Shown piece by piece: positions 16,757 through 25,314 of a stretch of 64,000 nucleotides of DNA. Source of the DNA: Isosphaeraceae bacterium EP7 (lineage in GTDB: Bacteria > Planctomycetota > Planctomycetia > Isosphaerales > Isosphaeraceae); assembly GCA_038400315.1 (NCBI GenBank), contig CP151667.1, positions 682,001 through 746,000 on the forward strand. Direction: 5' to 3'. The notes beneath the pieces were generated by a model. It ran no database searches. It saw nothing but the letters and a program-made list of their open reading frames with translations, and was not told where the DNA came from. Position numbers and translations under genes: made by a program. Within the stretch, counting starts at the first letter, position 1, and the number at the start of each line of letters is the position of its first letter.

Positions 16757-19339
16757 TCAGTCGCCGACCATGACCAGCTCGGTCCTGGCCTTGGCCGGCT
16801 GCGTGCCGTTCTCGCGCCTGGGCGACTTGCGGGAATTCATCAGCCAGTGACCGCAGGGGACCAGCAGCGGCCTGACGAGCATCGCATCGACGGCGATGCC
16901 GATGACCAGCGCGAAGCCGAGCTGCCGGATGCTCTCCAGTGGGCTGGTCAGGAACGAGGCGAAGCTGCATGCGGTGATCGCCGCGGCCGAGCTGATCAGC
17001 CCGCCCGTCCCCGCAACCGCCCGGATGATCCCGCGCCTCAGCCCCGACGTCTCGACCTCTTCCTGGAGCCTCGCCATCAGGAAGACGTTGTAATCCACGC
17101 CCACCGCCACCAGCAGCACGAACAGGAAATACGGGACCTTCCAGTCCAGCCCATGCGACCCCAGCATCCCCACGAAGACGGCATGCGTGGCACCCAACGC
17201 GAACGCATATGTCAGCAGCATGGTCGCCACCAGGTTCAGGCACGCCATCACGTCCCGAAGCGCCACCAGCAGGACCACGAAGACGCCCGCCGGGATCAGG
17301 ATCCAGCTCTGCCACTGGTCGGCCCGGGTCATGCTGCGGATGTCGGCCGAGCCCGCATTGGGCCCCGCCAGGGTGGCCCGCGTCGCCGGCCCCGAGGCAT
17401 CGGCGAGGAAGTCATTCAAGATCCGCCGCAGCCGCTCGACCTGGTCGAGCGCGGCCTCCGAGAACAAGGGCGCGGCCTGCGCCAGGTCGATCCGGGCGCG
17501 TCGGCCGTCCCGGGAGATGTAGACGCCGAAGGCGCGGAGCAGCTCGGGGTGTGCCTTGACGGTCGCCTGATGGATCAGGAGCCGGTCCAGGGCACGCTTG
17601 CCCACCGGGTCGTCCAGGATGCCGGCGATCTCGTCGCGCCCCAGCTTCGCACCGTCGGCAATCTGCCCGGCGCCCTCGGCGGCGCGGGTCAGCTCGCGGA
17701 GCATCTCCTCGGCCGGCTTGGGGGTGCGGGCGTCGGTCGTGGACGCCGATCCGGTCAGCTTCAGGCCGGTCTTGGACTCCAGCCAGATCGCCGCCCGCAG
17801 CTTGCCCGCTCCCTGGTCCAGCCCCGCCCGCAACTGCGAGGCCCCCGCGGCGATCCGCCCCAGGCCGTCGCCCACCTGGTCGAGCCTCGAACCGAGCCTG
17901 GCCGATGCGAGCTGCTCACCCCGGCCCAGCGGCTGGGTGGCCGACCGCACCTCGGCGATTTGCTTTTGTCTTGCCAGGAACCGGCTCACGTCGTCGATCA
18001 GGGCCAGCCCTTCCGAGCTCCGCAGGTCGCCCACTGACTCCAGGACCACCGTCAAGGGGGCCGTCAGGCCGGGCCCGAACGCCTCGTCCACCCGCTTGAG
18101 CACCTCCACCGAGCGGGTCCCGCTGGGCAGCTCGGCGAGCATGTCATAAGTGATATGCGTCATGAACCCGTAGGCCGCCAGGGGCAGCATGAACGCCAGC
18201 GTCAGGGCCCAGTTCCGGCCCGGGCGGGCCATCGCCCGCCTGCCGAACGCGTGCCAGAAGCCGCTCGGCGCCGCGATCAGCCCCTTGAACGACGCGGGCC
18301 GTTTCTGCGCCAGCAAGACCAGCAGCGCGGGGGTCAGGGTCAGGGTGGCGGCCAGGGTCAGCATCAGGCCCAGGGCCACGCTCGGGCCGGTCCTGGAGAA
18401 CAGCTTGAACCGCGTCGTTCCCATCAGCAACTGCCCGATTATCACCGTCCCGGCGCTCGTCAGCAGAGCCAGGCTGCCGCGCCGCAAGGTGAGACGCATC
18501 GCCCCCGCGGGGTTGCTCGGCGTCCAGTGGTCGGCGTACCGCCACGACACGAACAGGCAGAAATCGGTCCCGCAGCCGAACAGCACGGCCACCAGGAATA
18601 GCTCCACCAGCGGCGAGACCTCCCAGCCGGCCACGACCAGCCAGGCCAGAATCCCGCGCGTCAGCAGCAGGCTTAGCCCGATCGTCGCCAGCGGGATCAA
18701 GGCCAGCCAGCACGACCGATAGACGACCAGCAGGACGCCCATCAGCAGCACGACCGTGGCGAGCGCCGCCCGATCGAGCGAGGCCTGCACGCCGGCCATG
18801 TAGTCGCGGCCAATCACCGCGTCGCCCGTCCAGCGCAGGGCCAGGCCTTCCGGCGCGGGCATTGCCCTGCTCTGGGCTTCCAGCCAGGCCACCGTCTCGT
18901 GCGACGCCGGCGCCACCAGTGACGTGGCCAGCGTGACGGCCAGCAACTGCATCGTCCCATCGCGCGAGACCAGCCGCTCGGCAAGTTCGGGTTCGCTGCC
19001 GGGGCCCAGGACCCGCAGGATGGGCGCCGGCCGAGGCTTCACGTCGAACCGACCGGCGAGTTTCCTGGCGAAGTCGCGGTCGGCCTCGGTCAGGCCCCCG
19101 GGCCGGCCAATCACCAGCGCGGCCAGCGAATCGAATGACTGCGCCGGCCATGTCTCGTCCACGATCTTCGCGGCCCGGACGCTCTCCGCGTCGCCGGCCA
19201 TCAGCTTGGCCTGCCCCTCGGCCGCAAGCCGGGTCAGGTTGGGCGAGGTCAGGCCCACACCCAGGGCCAGGACCACCCAGGCACTCACCACCCAGCCCGG
19301 ACGCCTGGTGACGATCGATCGCAGACGTTCGAGGCTCAT
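16757..19339 (-). CDS. MMPL-family RND transporter
   Basis: An 860-residue membrane protein with two MMPL halves, each with a TM helix, a large extracytoplasmic loop and a five- to six-helix bundle (e.g. LFLVAVLFGCGTDFCLFVSWRYADHW and VPYFLFVLLVAVGVDYNVFLMARLQEE, both with the conserved GxDYxxFL-type core). These proton-driven exporters move lipids, hopanoids or hydrophobic compounds. The second periplasmic loop contains a helical, coiled-coil-prone stretch (about 500-620). The ATG at 19339 (MSLERLRSIVTRRP) is chosen; a longer frame from 19510 is low-complexity. It is convergent with the E1 gene and probably unrelated to it. Confidence 0.92.
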   Translation of the reverse strand: MSLERLRSIVTRRPGWVVSAWVVLALGVGLTSPNLTRLAAEGQAKLMAGDAESVRAAKIVDETWPAQSFDSLAALVIGRPGGLTEADRDFARKLAGRFDVKPRPAPILRVLGPGSEPELAERLVSRDGTMQLLAVTLATSLVAPASHETVAWLEAQSRAMPAPEGLALRWTGDAVIGRDYMAGVQASLDRAALATVVLLMGVLLVVYRSCWLALIPLATIGLSLLLTRGILAWLVVAGWEVSPLVELFLVAVLFGCGTDFCLFVSWRYADHWTPSNPAGAMRLTLRRGSLALLTSAGTVIIGQLLMGTTRFKLFSRTGPSVALGLMLTLAATLTLTPALLVLLAQKRPASFKGLIAAPSGFWHAFGRRAMARPGRNWALTLAFMLPLAAYGFMTHITYDMLAELPSGTRSVEVLKRVDEAFGPGLTAPLTVVLESVGDLRSSEGLALIDDVSRFLARQKQIAEVRSATQPLGRGEQLASARLGSRLDQVGDGLGRIAAGASQLRAGLDQGAGKLRAAIWLESKTGLKLTGSASTTDARTPKPAEEMLRELTRAAEGAGQIADGAKLGRDEIAGILDDPVGKRALDRLLIHQATVKAHPELLRAFGVYISRDGRRARIDLAQAAPLFSEAALDQVERLRRILNDFLADASGPATRATLAGPNAGSADIRSMTRADQWQSWILIPAGVFVVLLVALRDVMACLNLVATMLLTYAFALGATHAVFVGMLGSHGLDWKVPYFLFVLLVAVGVDYNVFLMARLQEEVETSGLRRGIIRAVAGTGGLISSAAAITACSFASFLTSPLESIRQLGFALVIGIAVDAMLVRPLLVPCGHWLMNSRKSPRRENGTQPAKARTELVMVGD

Positions 19340-19606
19340 GATCGGGGGAGACTCCCAGGCTATCGACGCCGGGCGTTGTCCCCTCAAAGCCCCCAAGCCC
19401 CGCATCGTGCGGGTCATGGCGGGACCGTCGCGGGACCGGCGGGCCGCGACGCGAAAGGAGTGGGCGAGACCGGCAAGCCCGATTCGACGAGGACGAGCGA
19501 CGCGATGCATCCTTCATCGGATCGAGAGTCACGGACACGTTAGGACGATTGTGAGGATTTACGCAACCCCTTATCGCAACGAAAAGTCGTCCCAGAACAC
19601 CGCTCT

Positions 19607-20923
19607 TCACTCGCTTCGCGCCGGTCGAGATCCTCCACCGGCCGAGAACAGCCCCTCGTACCACAGCGGCTGGCCCGTTTCCCACGGCCTGTAGGCGTTG
19701 CAAAAGTCGATCCGTTCGCCGATGGACGGGTGCGTGGACCGCCAGAATTTCACCAGCGGGTGGGGATACGGGATCGACAGATTCTCGCCCTGTAGCTTGG
19801 CGAACGCCAGCGCCGCGGGCCGGTTGGCCCGGATCAGCTCCAGCGAGAACCGGTCGGCCTCGTGCTCCTGCGCCCGGCTGTACGCCAGCGCCACCGGAGA
19901 GGTCAGCAGCGCCACCCCCTGGATCAAGACCGCCAGCAGCGGCAAGGCGGCCGGATCGTGCAGCACCGAGATGCCTAGCGACGGGCCGAACCGTCGCAGC
20001 GCGGACCCAGCCAGGCGATGCACCGCATACAGGACCAGCAGGGCACCGAAGGTGGACAGGGCGATGCTCCGCACGACGTGGCCCAGCACATAATGCCCCA
20101 TCTCGTGGCCCATCACGGCCAGCACCTCGTCGGGCTCCAGCTTCGCGATCAGGGTGTCCCAGAGCACGATCCGCTTGGTGCCCATGAACCCGGTGACATA
20201 AGCGTTCACCGTCTTCGTGTCGCGGCTCTTGTCCACCTCGAAGACCCGGCTCCCCTGGATTCCCGCCCTCGACGCCAGGTCCAGGATGCGCCCTTCCAGC
20301 GCCCGGTCCTTCATCGGGCCGAACTCATTGAACAGGGGGTCGAAGGCGATCGGCTTGGCCAGCAGCGTCAGGCAGAGCAGCGGCAAGACCAGCAACCCGG
20401 CCCAGAGCCACCAGAGCCTGGGGCTCCGGCGCAGCAGCCAGAACGGGATCCAGGCCAGCAACGGCGCCAAGACCAGGGCCACCGCCGTCCCCTTCGCCAC
20501 GTTCCCCAGCCAGTGCCCCAGCGTCTGCACCGACAGCCCGTACGCATGCGGCCGGACATACCCCAGGTAGTAGCCCAGGGGCAGGTCGACCAGCTCCGTC
20601 AGAAGAATGTAGAGGACGACATACCCGCCCACGATCAGGGGGCCGAATCTCAATCGCCCGGCCAGGTCGCGCATCCGCACCGACGCCCCGCTCGCCAGGA
20701 TGACCAGCGGCACGGCGAACGACCAAGCCATCCCCGCCAGCCAGAGCATGTTCCCCGTCCGGTGGTACTCCACTGCCCGCGCGGTCGGCTCGGGCACGGG
20801 GACCGGGGCCTCGACGACGGCCGGCGCAGGGGCGGCGGCGGGGCTTTCGCCGCGTGCCGTCGTCGCACATAGATAGAAGCAAGCAAGGCAGGCAACGATC
20901 AGGCGGGCGGCTGCATTCAGCAT
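19607..20923 (-). CDS. M48 family (Ste24/CAAX-like) membrane zinc protease
   Basis: A 438-residue protein with a signal or TM segment at the N-terminus, further TM helices between about 60 and 200, and a cytoplasm- or periplasm-facing metalloprotease domain with HEMGH (about 273-277) in VMGHEMGHYVLGHVVRS and the third zinc ligand in AQEHEADRFSLEL. The combination with the N-terminal Peptidase_M48_N-type helices matches the Ste24/HtpX-like group, which degrade or clip membrane proteins. The ATG at 20923 lies 29 bp after the JAB gene stop on the same strand; an upstream TTG at 20956 would overlap that stop. Likely co-transcribed with the JAB gene, suggesting a linked envelope function. Confidence 0.92.
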   Translation of the reverse strand: MLNAAARLIVACLACFYLCATTARGESPAAAPAPAVVEAPVPVPEPTARAVEYHRTGNMLWLAGMAWSFAVPLVILASGASVRMRDLAGRLRFGPLIVGGYVVLYILLTELVDLPLGYYLGYVRPHAYGLSVQTLGHWLGNVAKGTAVALVLAPLLAWIPFWLLRRSPRLWWLWAGLLVLPLLCLTLLAKPIAFDPLFNEFGPMKDRALEGRILDLASRAGIQGSRVFEVDKSRDTKTVNAYVTGFMGTKRIVLWDTLIAKLEPDEVLAVMGHEMGHYVLGHVVRSIALSTFGALLVLYAVHRLAGSALRRFGPSLGISVLHDPAALPLLAVLIQGVALLTSPVALAYSRAQEHEADRFSLELIRANRPAALAFAKLQGENLSIPYPHPLVKFWRSTHPSIGERIDFCNAYRPWETGQPLWYEGLFSAGGGSRPARSE

Positions 20924-20952
20924 CGGGCGTCGGCTCGCGGTGTCGGGAGAAA

Positions 20953-22320
20953 TCAACGGGACGGCTCGTCGGCCGCCATCGGCTTCGGGTCGCGGCGGGA
21001 GAGCAGCGCGAACAGGCTGGCGATCAGCACCCCGGACGTGATCCAGCCCGCAAGGGCGGAGTACCAGGCGGTCGAATAGAGGCCCACCAGCGCGACGGCC
21101 CCCTTGCCGTCCAGGGCGTCGAGGGCTAGCTCCTGGTCGGCGATCGTCCGGGCCTGCCGGTCGGCCTGGCCGGTCACCTCGTCGACCTTCGCGCGGAGCG
21201 ACTTCGCCTCCTTCGAGTCGGCCTCATACTTCTTGGCCGTCTCGGTCGCGGTGGCCAGTTGGGCGGCCGCCTTTTCGTAAGAGGCGCGCGACGCCCTGAG
21301 ATCCTCGGCCATCGCCTGGTTGGCCACGAGCTGACCTTCGAGCCTGACCTTCGCCTCGTCGCGCTCCCTGGCCGCCTTGCCGTACTGGGCCACTAGCTTC
21401 TCGGCCGCCGCCTCGCCCAGTTGATCGTTCAGCGCATCGATCGCCATCCGGCTCGCGTCCTTGGCGACAACCATGCCCTCCTGTGCCTCCGACAGCGACC
21501 GCAACTGGTGGGTCAGTTGGTTGGCCCACATCACGGCCATGACGAGCGCCACCCCCCCCAGGATGCCGAGGAGGCCCGCGAGCGAGGCGATTCTCGGGGT
21601 CTCCCCGTGGCGCATTGCGTGGCCCTGGTTCCGCGTCCCGGAGAGCATGGCAACAAGCTCCGCTTCGAGTCTGGGGGAGAGGCCCGCGCCGCCCGGCTCG
21701 GACTGGGGCACCGACTCAAGGTCGTTCACCGTCCGCGCCAGCGCCGACCGATCGGCCCGGGGCGCAACCACATGGAAGCCTTCGAGTTGCACCAGGCCGC
21801 CGTCGCGCGACTGGAAGAACCCTCGCGCCATCCGGATCGGGTCGATCACATAGGCGACCTGCAACGGCTGGCCGAAGAAGCTGTTGTGCAGGAACTGGTC
21901 GTGGCCCGAGAGGAAGATGCCGAAGTCGGGATGCGTATGATACCAGCCGACGATGTCCAGGTCGGGGTACTTCGCCTCGCGTTCCCGGGTGATCTCCTCC
22001 CAGGCGTCGTGCGTGTACGTGAAGCTCGCCTGGGTATTCTCGTAATGCCGGGCTTCCAGCGACCGCGTGACCCAGACGAACGGCAGCCCCGTCCGGTCGT
22101 CGATCCCCTCGAACCCCAGCATCACCCCGCCCAGCTCCACCGACGTATCCGACAGCGCGTGCCGCTCCATCGAGTCCACCGCGACCCGATCCACGAACAC
22201 GGGCAAATCCCGCGGCCCGGGTGTGCCGCAGGCCAGGCAGGCCCAGCGCGCATCGCCGTCCGGCCGCCGCATCTTCCGCGGCTCGCGGTAGGTCACCTCA
22301 TTGAAGACGATCTCATCCAT
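20953..22320 (-). CDS. Membrane JAB/JAMM (MPN) protein, candidate deconjugase
   Basis: A 455-residue protein. Residues 40-185 form a JAB/MPN metalloprotease domain with the full JAMM signature: Glu62 in VELGG, H128-T-H130-P, S138 and D141 in HTHPDFGIFLSGHD. A short CLACG motif lies just before it at 28-32. Two TM segments follow (about 247-265 and 410-440) enclosing a coiled coil (about 275-400). JAMM enzymes of this type remove ubiquitin or Ubl chains or trim precursors. The ATG at 22320 is preferred; a GTG at 22539 would run through a hairpin and add non-conserved residues. The Ubl-E2-E1-RING cluster lies 4.2 kb away on the other strand, so a functional link is inferred, not shown. Confidence 0.88.
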   Translation of the reverse strand: MDEIVFNEVTYREPRKMRRPDGDARWACLACGTPGPRDLPVFVDRVAVDSMERHALSDTSVELGGVMLGFEGIDDRTGLPFVWVTRSLEARHYENTQASFTYTHDAWEEITREREAKYPDLDIVGWYHTHPDFGIFLSGHDQFLHNSFFGQPLQVAYVIDPIRMARGFFQSRDGGLVQLEGFHVVAPRADRSALARTVNDLESVPQSEPGGAGLSPRLEAELVAMLSGTRNQGHAMRHGETPRIASLAGLLGILGGVALVMAVMWANQLTHQLRSLSEAQEGMVVAKDASRMAIDALNDQLGEAAAEKLVAQYGKAARERDEAKVRLEGQLVANQAMAEDLRASRASYEKAAAQLATATETAKKYEADSKEAKSLRAKVDEVTGQADRQARTIADQELALDALDGKGAVALVGLYSTAWYSALAGWITSGVLIASLFALLSRRDPKPMAADEPSR

Positions 22321-22466
22321 GCGGCGGCCAACCGGGTCAATAAAAGTCCAATCCGGGGCCAGCCAGCATACCGCCCGGCCCATAGCCCCGAAAGCGGCGC
22401 TCAACACAACCTCAAGTTCGCCCTCGCCCCCCGATTCTTGGCCCTCGCACCGCGCGGCAAACGAGA

Positions 22467-22503
22467 TCGGGCCGGCGCACCCTGTGAAGGGAGGCCGGCC
22501 CGA
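22467..22503 (-). terminator. Hairpin between PDZ and JAB genes
   Basis: A perfect 10-bp stem (TCGGGCCGGC / GCCGGCCCGA) with a 17-nt loop, 33 bp after the PDZ gene stop on the minus strand. It argues that the JAB gene starts downstream of it (22320) and that transcription from the PDZ side may be attenuated here. Confidence 0.55.
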
Positions 22504-22535
22504 CGTCTGTTTCCATCCATCGTCCTGATCGCGAG

Positions 22536-23996
22536 TCACTTCTTCTCGGACTTCGCCAACTCGCGGATCGCCTCTCGCAGCTCCTTGATCTCGCGGCTCA
22601 GGTCGTCCAGCCGCTGGTCGAGCTTGCCCTGATCCTCGCGACGGGCAGTGTCCGCGAAGGTGAGGTTGGTAAACGCCTGCCCGACGACGGCCGCCGGATC
22701 CCTCGCGAACTGGCCATTCGCCGGATTTCCAAAGAGTCGGAAGGTCTGGCCCGCACCCTCGAACGCCCTGCCTTGTTCGAGCTGAAGCTGCCGGAACGGC
22801 ACTGCGGCCGGGATACTCTCCCCTGGTCGCCGGGCCGAACGCGCTGCCGTGGAACTCCTCACCGCCGTCTGGTCGGACTGGATCGTCATGAGGAGATGAG
22901 GCACGGGCTCGATGGTCACGGTCTGTGGCTTCCCGGTCCTGAACAACATCACCTCGACCGGGTTCTTGCCGGCGCTCTGCACGGCGTTCCTCATCGCCTG
23001 GGGATCACGCAGCGGCTTGCCCGCCATCTCCGTAAGGATGTCGTTGACCTTCACGCCCGCCTTCTCGCCGGGGCTATCCTTCGCCACGTCATTGACGATC
23101 AAGCCCTGGCCTTGCGGCAGGCTGAGCTGGGATTTGATCAGGTCGTCCACCTCGGAAACCGAGACGCCGATCCAGAACGCGGTCGACACGTCCTCGACGG
23201 GGTCGATCTGGACTTTGAGCCTGGGCCTGACCTTGATGGTGATCGGCTTGCCGCCGCGCAGGACCTTCAGCTCGGCCGGCTTCTCGGCCCTGGCCTTCAG
23301 CTTCGAGATCAGCTCGCCTTGATCCTTGAGTGGCTCCGAATCGAGGTTGAGGATGATATCGTTGACACGGAGGCCCGTTTTCGCCGCCGGGCTCTCGGGG
23401 CTGATCCCCGAGACGACCAGACCCTGGCCCTCGGGCAACTCCAGGTGGAGTCGGATCGCGGCATCGGGGGCCGTGAGGTTCAGGCCAAGCTCGTTGTTCA
23501 GGCTGATGACGTAGGAGATGCGGCTTACGGCATCCTGGCCCGGAGCCGGGTCAATCGTGATGACACCCAGCTGCGGTCGTTCGGTCTTCACCCCCCCCTG
23601 CGCGATGGTATAGGCCGGGACCTGCTCCGACCGGGACTTCGAGGAGGAGACCGTCACCTTGCCGAGCTTGAACTGATCCTGAATGGGCTCGGCGAGCCTC
23701 AGCACGGTCCTCGCCGAATCAATCTCGATGTCGCCCGCGTTCTTCTCCGCCTGGATGGCCTCATCGCGGACCGACGCGATCCGATCGGAGAAGCGACCCT
23801 CGGGCGTCCCGTCTCCGCTCGAAGCGGGCGAACTGTCGGGCCGCCTTGCGACCTGGCCTTCGATTCGGACGCCCTTGATCACGGTGTTCTCGCCGGGTTC
23901 CTCGGCGGCCCAGGCGGCGGGAGCGAGGCCGGAGGCGCCGAGCAGGGCGAACGCGAGGCGACGGGCCGTTTTAAGTGAAGATCGCTGAGAAGTCAT
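22536..23996 (-). CDS. Exported double-PDZ protein without protease domain
   Basis: A 486-residue protein with a signal peptide (ARRLAFALLGASGLAPAAWA), a region of about 160 residues without known motifs, two PDZ domains (about 180-270, with GLVVSGISPESPAAKTGLRVNDIILNLD; and 280-370, with GLIVNDVAKDSPGEKAGVKVNDILTEM), and a C-terminal coiled coil (RREDQGKLDQRLDDLSREIKELREAI). There is no His-Asp-Ser triad, so it can bind but not cut. PDZ domains usually recognise C-terminal tails. It lies 57 bp after the anti-sigma gene on the same strand, suggesting it senses or scaffolds envelope signals for that pair. ATG at 23996; a GTG one codon upstream is possible. Confidence 0.85.
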   Translation of the reverse strand: MTSQRSSLKTARRLAFALLGASGLAPAAWAAEEPGENTVIKGVRIEGQVARRPDSSPASSGDGTPEGRFSDRIASVRDEAIQAEKNAGDIEIDSARTVLRLAEPIQDQFKLGKVTVSSSKSRSEQVPAYTIAQGGVKTERPQLGVITIDPAPGQDAVSRISYVISLNNELGLNLTAPDAAIRLHLELPEGQGLVVSGISPESPAAKTGLRVNDIILNLDSEPLKDQGELISKLKARAEKPAELKVLRGGKPITIKVRPRLKVQIDPVEDVSTAFWIGVSVSEVDDLIKSQLSLPQGQGLIVNDVAKDSPGEKAGVKVNDILTEMAGKPLRDPQAMRNAVQSAGKNPVEVMLFRTGKPQTVTIEPVPHLLMTIQSDQTAVRSSTAARSARRPGESIPAAVPFRQLQLEQGRAFEGAGQTFRLFGNPANGQFARDPAAVVGQAFTNLTFADTARREDQGKLDQRLDDLSREIKELREAIRELAKSEKK

Positions 23997-24056
23997 CACT
24001 CGTTGTCCTGAATGCCTGTGAAGGCCCCGGCATCGTGCCAGGGCGACGGGGCGGGG

Positions 24057-24680
24057 TCAGAGGGCCTGGATGCCCACATATTCAAAGGAGACCTGATCGA
24101 CGGGCACCTCCAGGAGGCGGCCGTCCTCGAGAGGGACGTCCACGAGCATCCGCCGCTGCTCGACCTTGTAGCCCTGGCTAGCGAGCTGACGCCGGACGTG
24201 GCCGGGGATGGCGTTCATACCGTGGTCGAATTCCTCAGCATGCGGATTCGAGGCGAGTTCGGCGGATTCAGGCGCCGGCGTCTCCACGAGTGGTTGGGGC
24301 GATGTGATCGGGACGGAAGACGCGATCGATGGCCGATCCGGGGGCGTCGGGCGGTTGGCCAGCAGGCCGGCGCCGAAGGCAGACGCCAGGAGACTGGCGG
24401 CGAGGCCGTATTTCAGGATCGAACGGAGCGGGCGCCTTGCGGCGGGAACGCGGAGGGGCGAATGGAAAGGGATCGTCGCGGCCGGATGGTCGGCGAGCGG
24501 GGCGAGGGCCTGGGTCCAGGCTTGCGCTTCGAGGAAGGCCAGGGCGCAGCGGCGCCAGCCTTCGAGGTCGGCTTCCAGGGCGAGCAGGAGCGCGCGGCGT
24601 CGGTCGTCGTCGAGGGTGCCGTCGACCAGGGCGTCGATGGACTCATCGGAGATGGCGTTGAGGTCGTCGTCGGCAGTCAT
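24057..24680 (-). CDS. Probable membrane anti-sigma factor
   Basis: A 207-residue single-pass membrane protein: cytoplasmic N-terminal part (residues 1-90) rich in acidic/Leu helices (ISDESIDALVDGTLDDDRRRALLLALEADLEGW), a TM helix at about 91-108 (YGLAASLLASAFGAGLLA), and a periplasmic part of about 95 residues. It lacks the HxxxCxxC zinc motif of many anti-sigma factors. Its ATG overlaps the stop of the sigma gene by four bases (ATGA), implying translational coupling, the main reason for this call. It would hold the sigma factor at the membrane until an envelope signal releases it. Confidence 0.75.
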   Translation of the reverse strand: MTADDDLNAISDESIDALVDGTLDDDRRRALLLALEADLEGWRRCALAFLEAQAWTQALAPLADHPAATIPFHSPLRVPAARRPLRSILKYGLAASLLASAFGAGLLANRPTPPDRPSIASSVPITSPQPLVETPAPESAELASNPHAEEFDHGMNAIPGHVRRQLASQGYKVEQRRMLVDVPLEDGRLLEVPVDQVSFEYVGIQAL

Positions 24681-25225
24681 TCGGGCACCTCGATGACGCT
24701 GGAGCGGGCGAGTTCTTGCCGCAGGCGGGCCCGGGATCGGTGCAGGCGGGCGTCGACCGCGTTGGGGGAGACGCCCAGGTGGTCGGCCAGGGCGCGGGCG
24801 GACCAGTTCTCGGTGTACTTCAGCAGGAGGATCTCGGCGTCACGCGGTGGGAGCCGCGCCAGGGCTTCGCGCACGGCCCGCTTCCGCTCGTCGGCCAGCA
24901 GCCAGCCGAGCGGGTCGGGCCGGCCTGATGTGTCGACTTCGGAGAGGCTGGCGTAGCGCTCGACCAGTCGGATTCGCCGGCCGAGGCCACGGCGATACAT
25001 CAGGGCTTGTCGCAACGCCAGGCGATAGAGCCAGGCTCCCACGCGGGCCGGGTCGGCCAGCGGTTCGCGGCGGGCGACGGCGGCGAGGGCGACTTCCTGC
25101 AAGACCTCCTCGACCGCCTGCGGGTGCCCGAGCCTGGCCCGCAGCACCGTCCGCAGCCATCGGCCGTGCTCGGCCAGGGAGGCGGCCCAGTCGATCGGGG
25201 TCGGCGGGTGGAGGTCGGGATCCAT
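24677..25225 (-). CDS. ECF-type RNA polymerase sigma factor
   Basis: A 182-residue sigma-70 family protein with region 2 (LGHPQAVEEVLQEVALAAVARREP...VGAWLYRLALRQALMYRR) and region 4 (ALARLPPRDAEILLLKYTENWSARALADHLGVSPNAVDARLHRSRARLRQEL) and no regions 1 or 3, so it is of the extracytoplasmic-function or SigZ/planctomycete ECF kind. It directs RNA polymerase to a small stress regulon that often includes its own operon. The following gene overlaps by 4 bp and is the likely anti-sigma factor. The upstream gene ends 89 bp before the ATG. Confidence 0.9.
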   Translation of the reverse strand: MDPDLHPPTPIDWAASLAEHGRWLRTVLRARLGHPQAVEEVLQEVALAAVARREPLADPARVGAWLYRLALRQALMYRRGLGRRIRLVERYASLSEVDTSGRPDPLGWLLADERKRAVREALARLPPRDAEILLLKYTENWSARALADHLGVSPNAVDARLHRSRARLRQELARSSVIEVPE

Positions 25226-25314
25226 CGTCGCGTCTCGCGGCCAATCCGTCGGTCACGGGAGGTACTTGCCGCGGGGCCGGATTTCTTACGCGCCGATGGC
25301 CGATTTGCCGGGGA

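Noticed and set aside
22321-22539. Longer JAB protein from GTG 22539
   Set aside because: The added 73 residues are low-complexity and cross a strong hairpin; MDEIVFNEVTY at 22320 is a better start.
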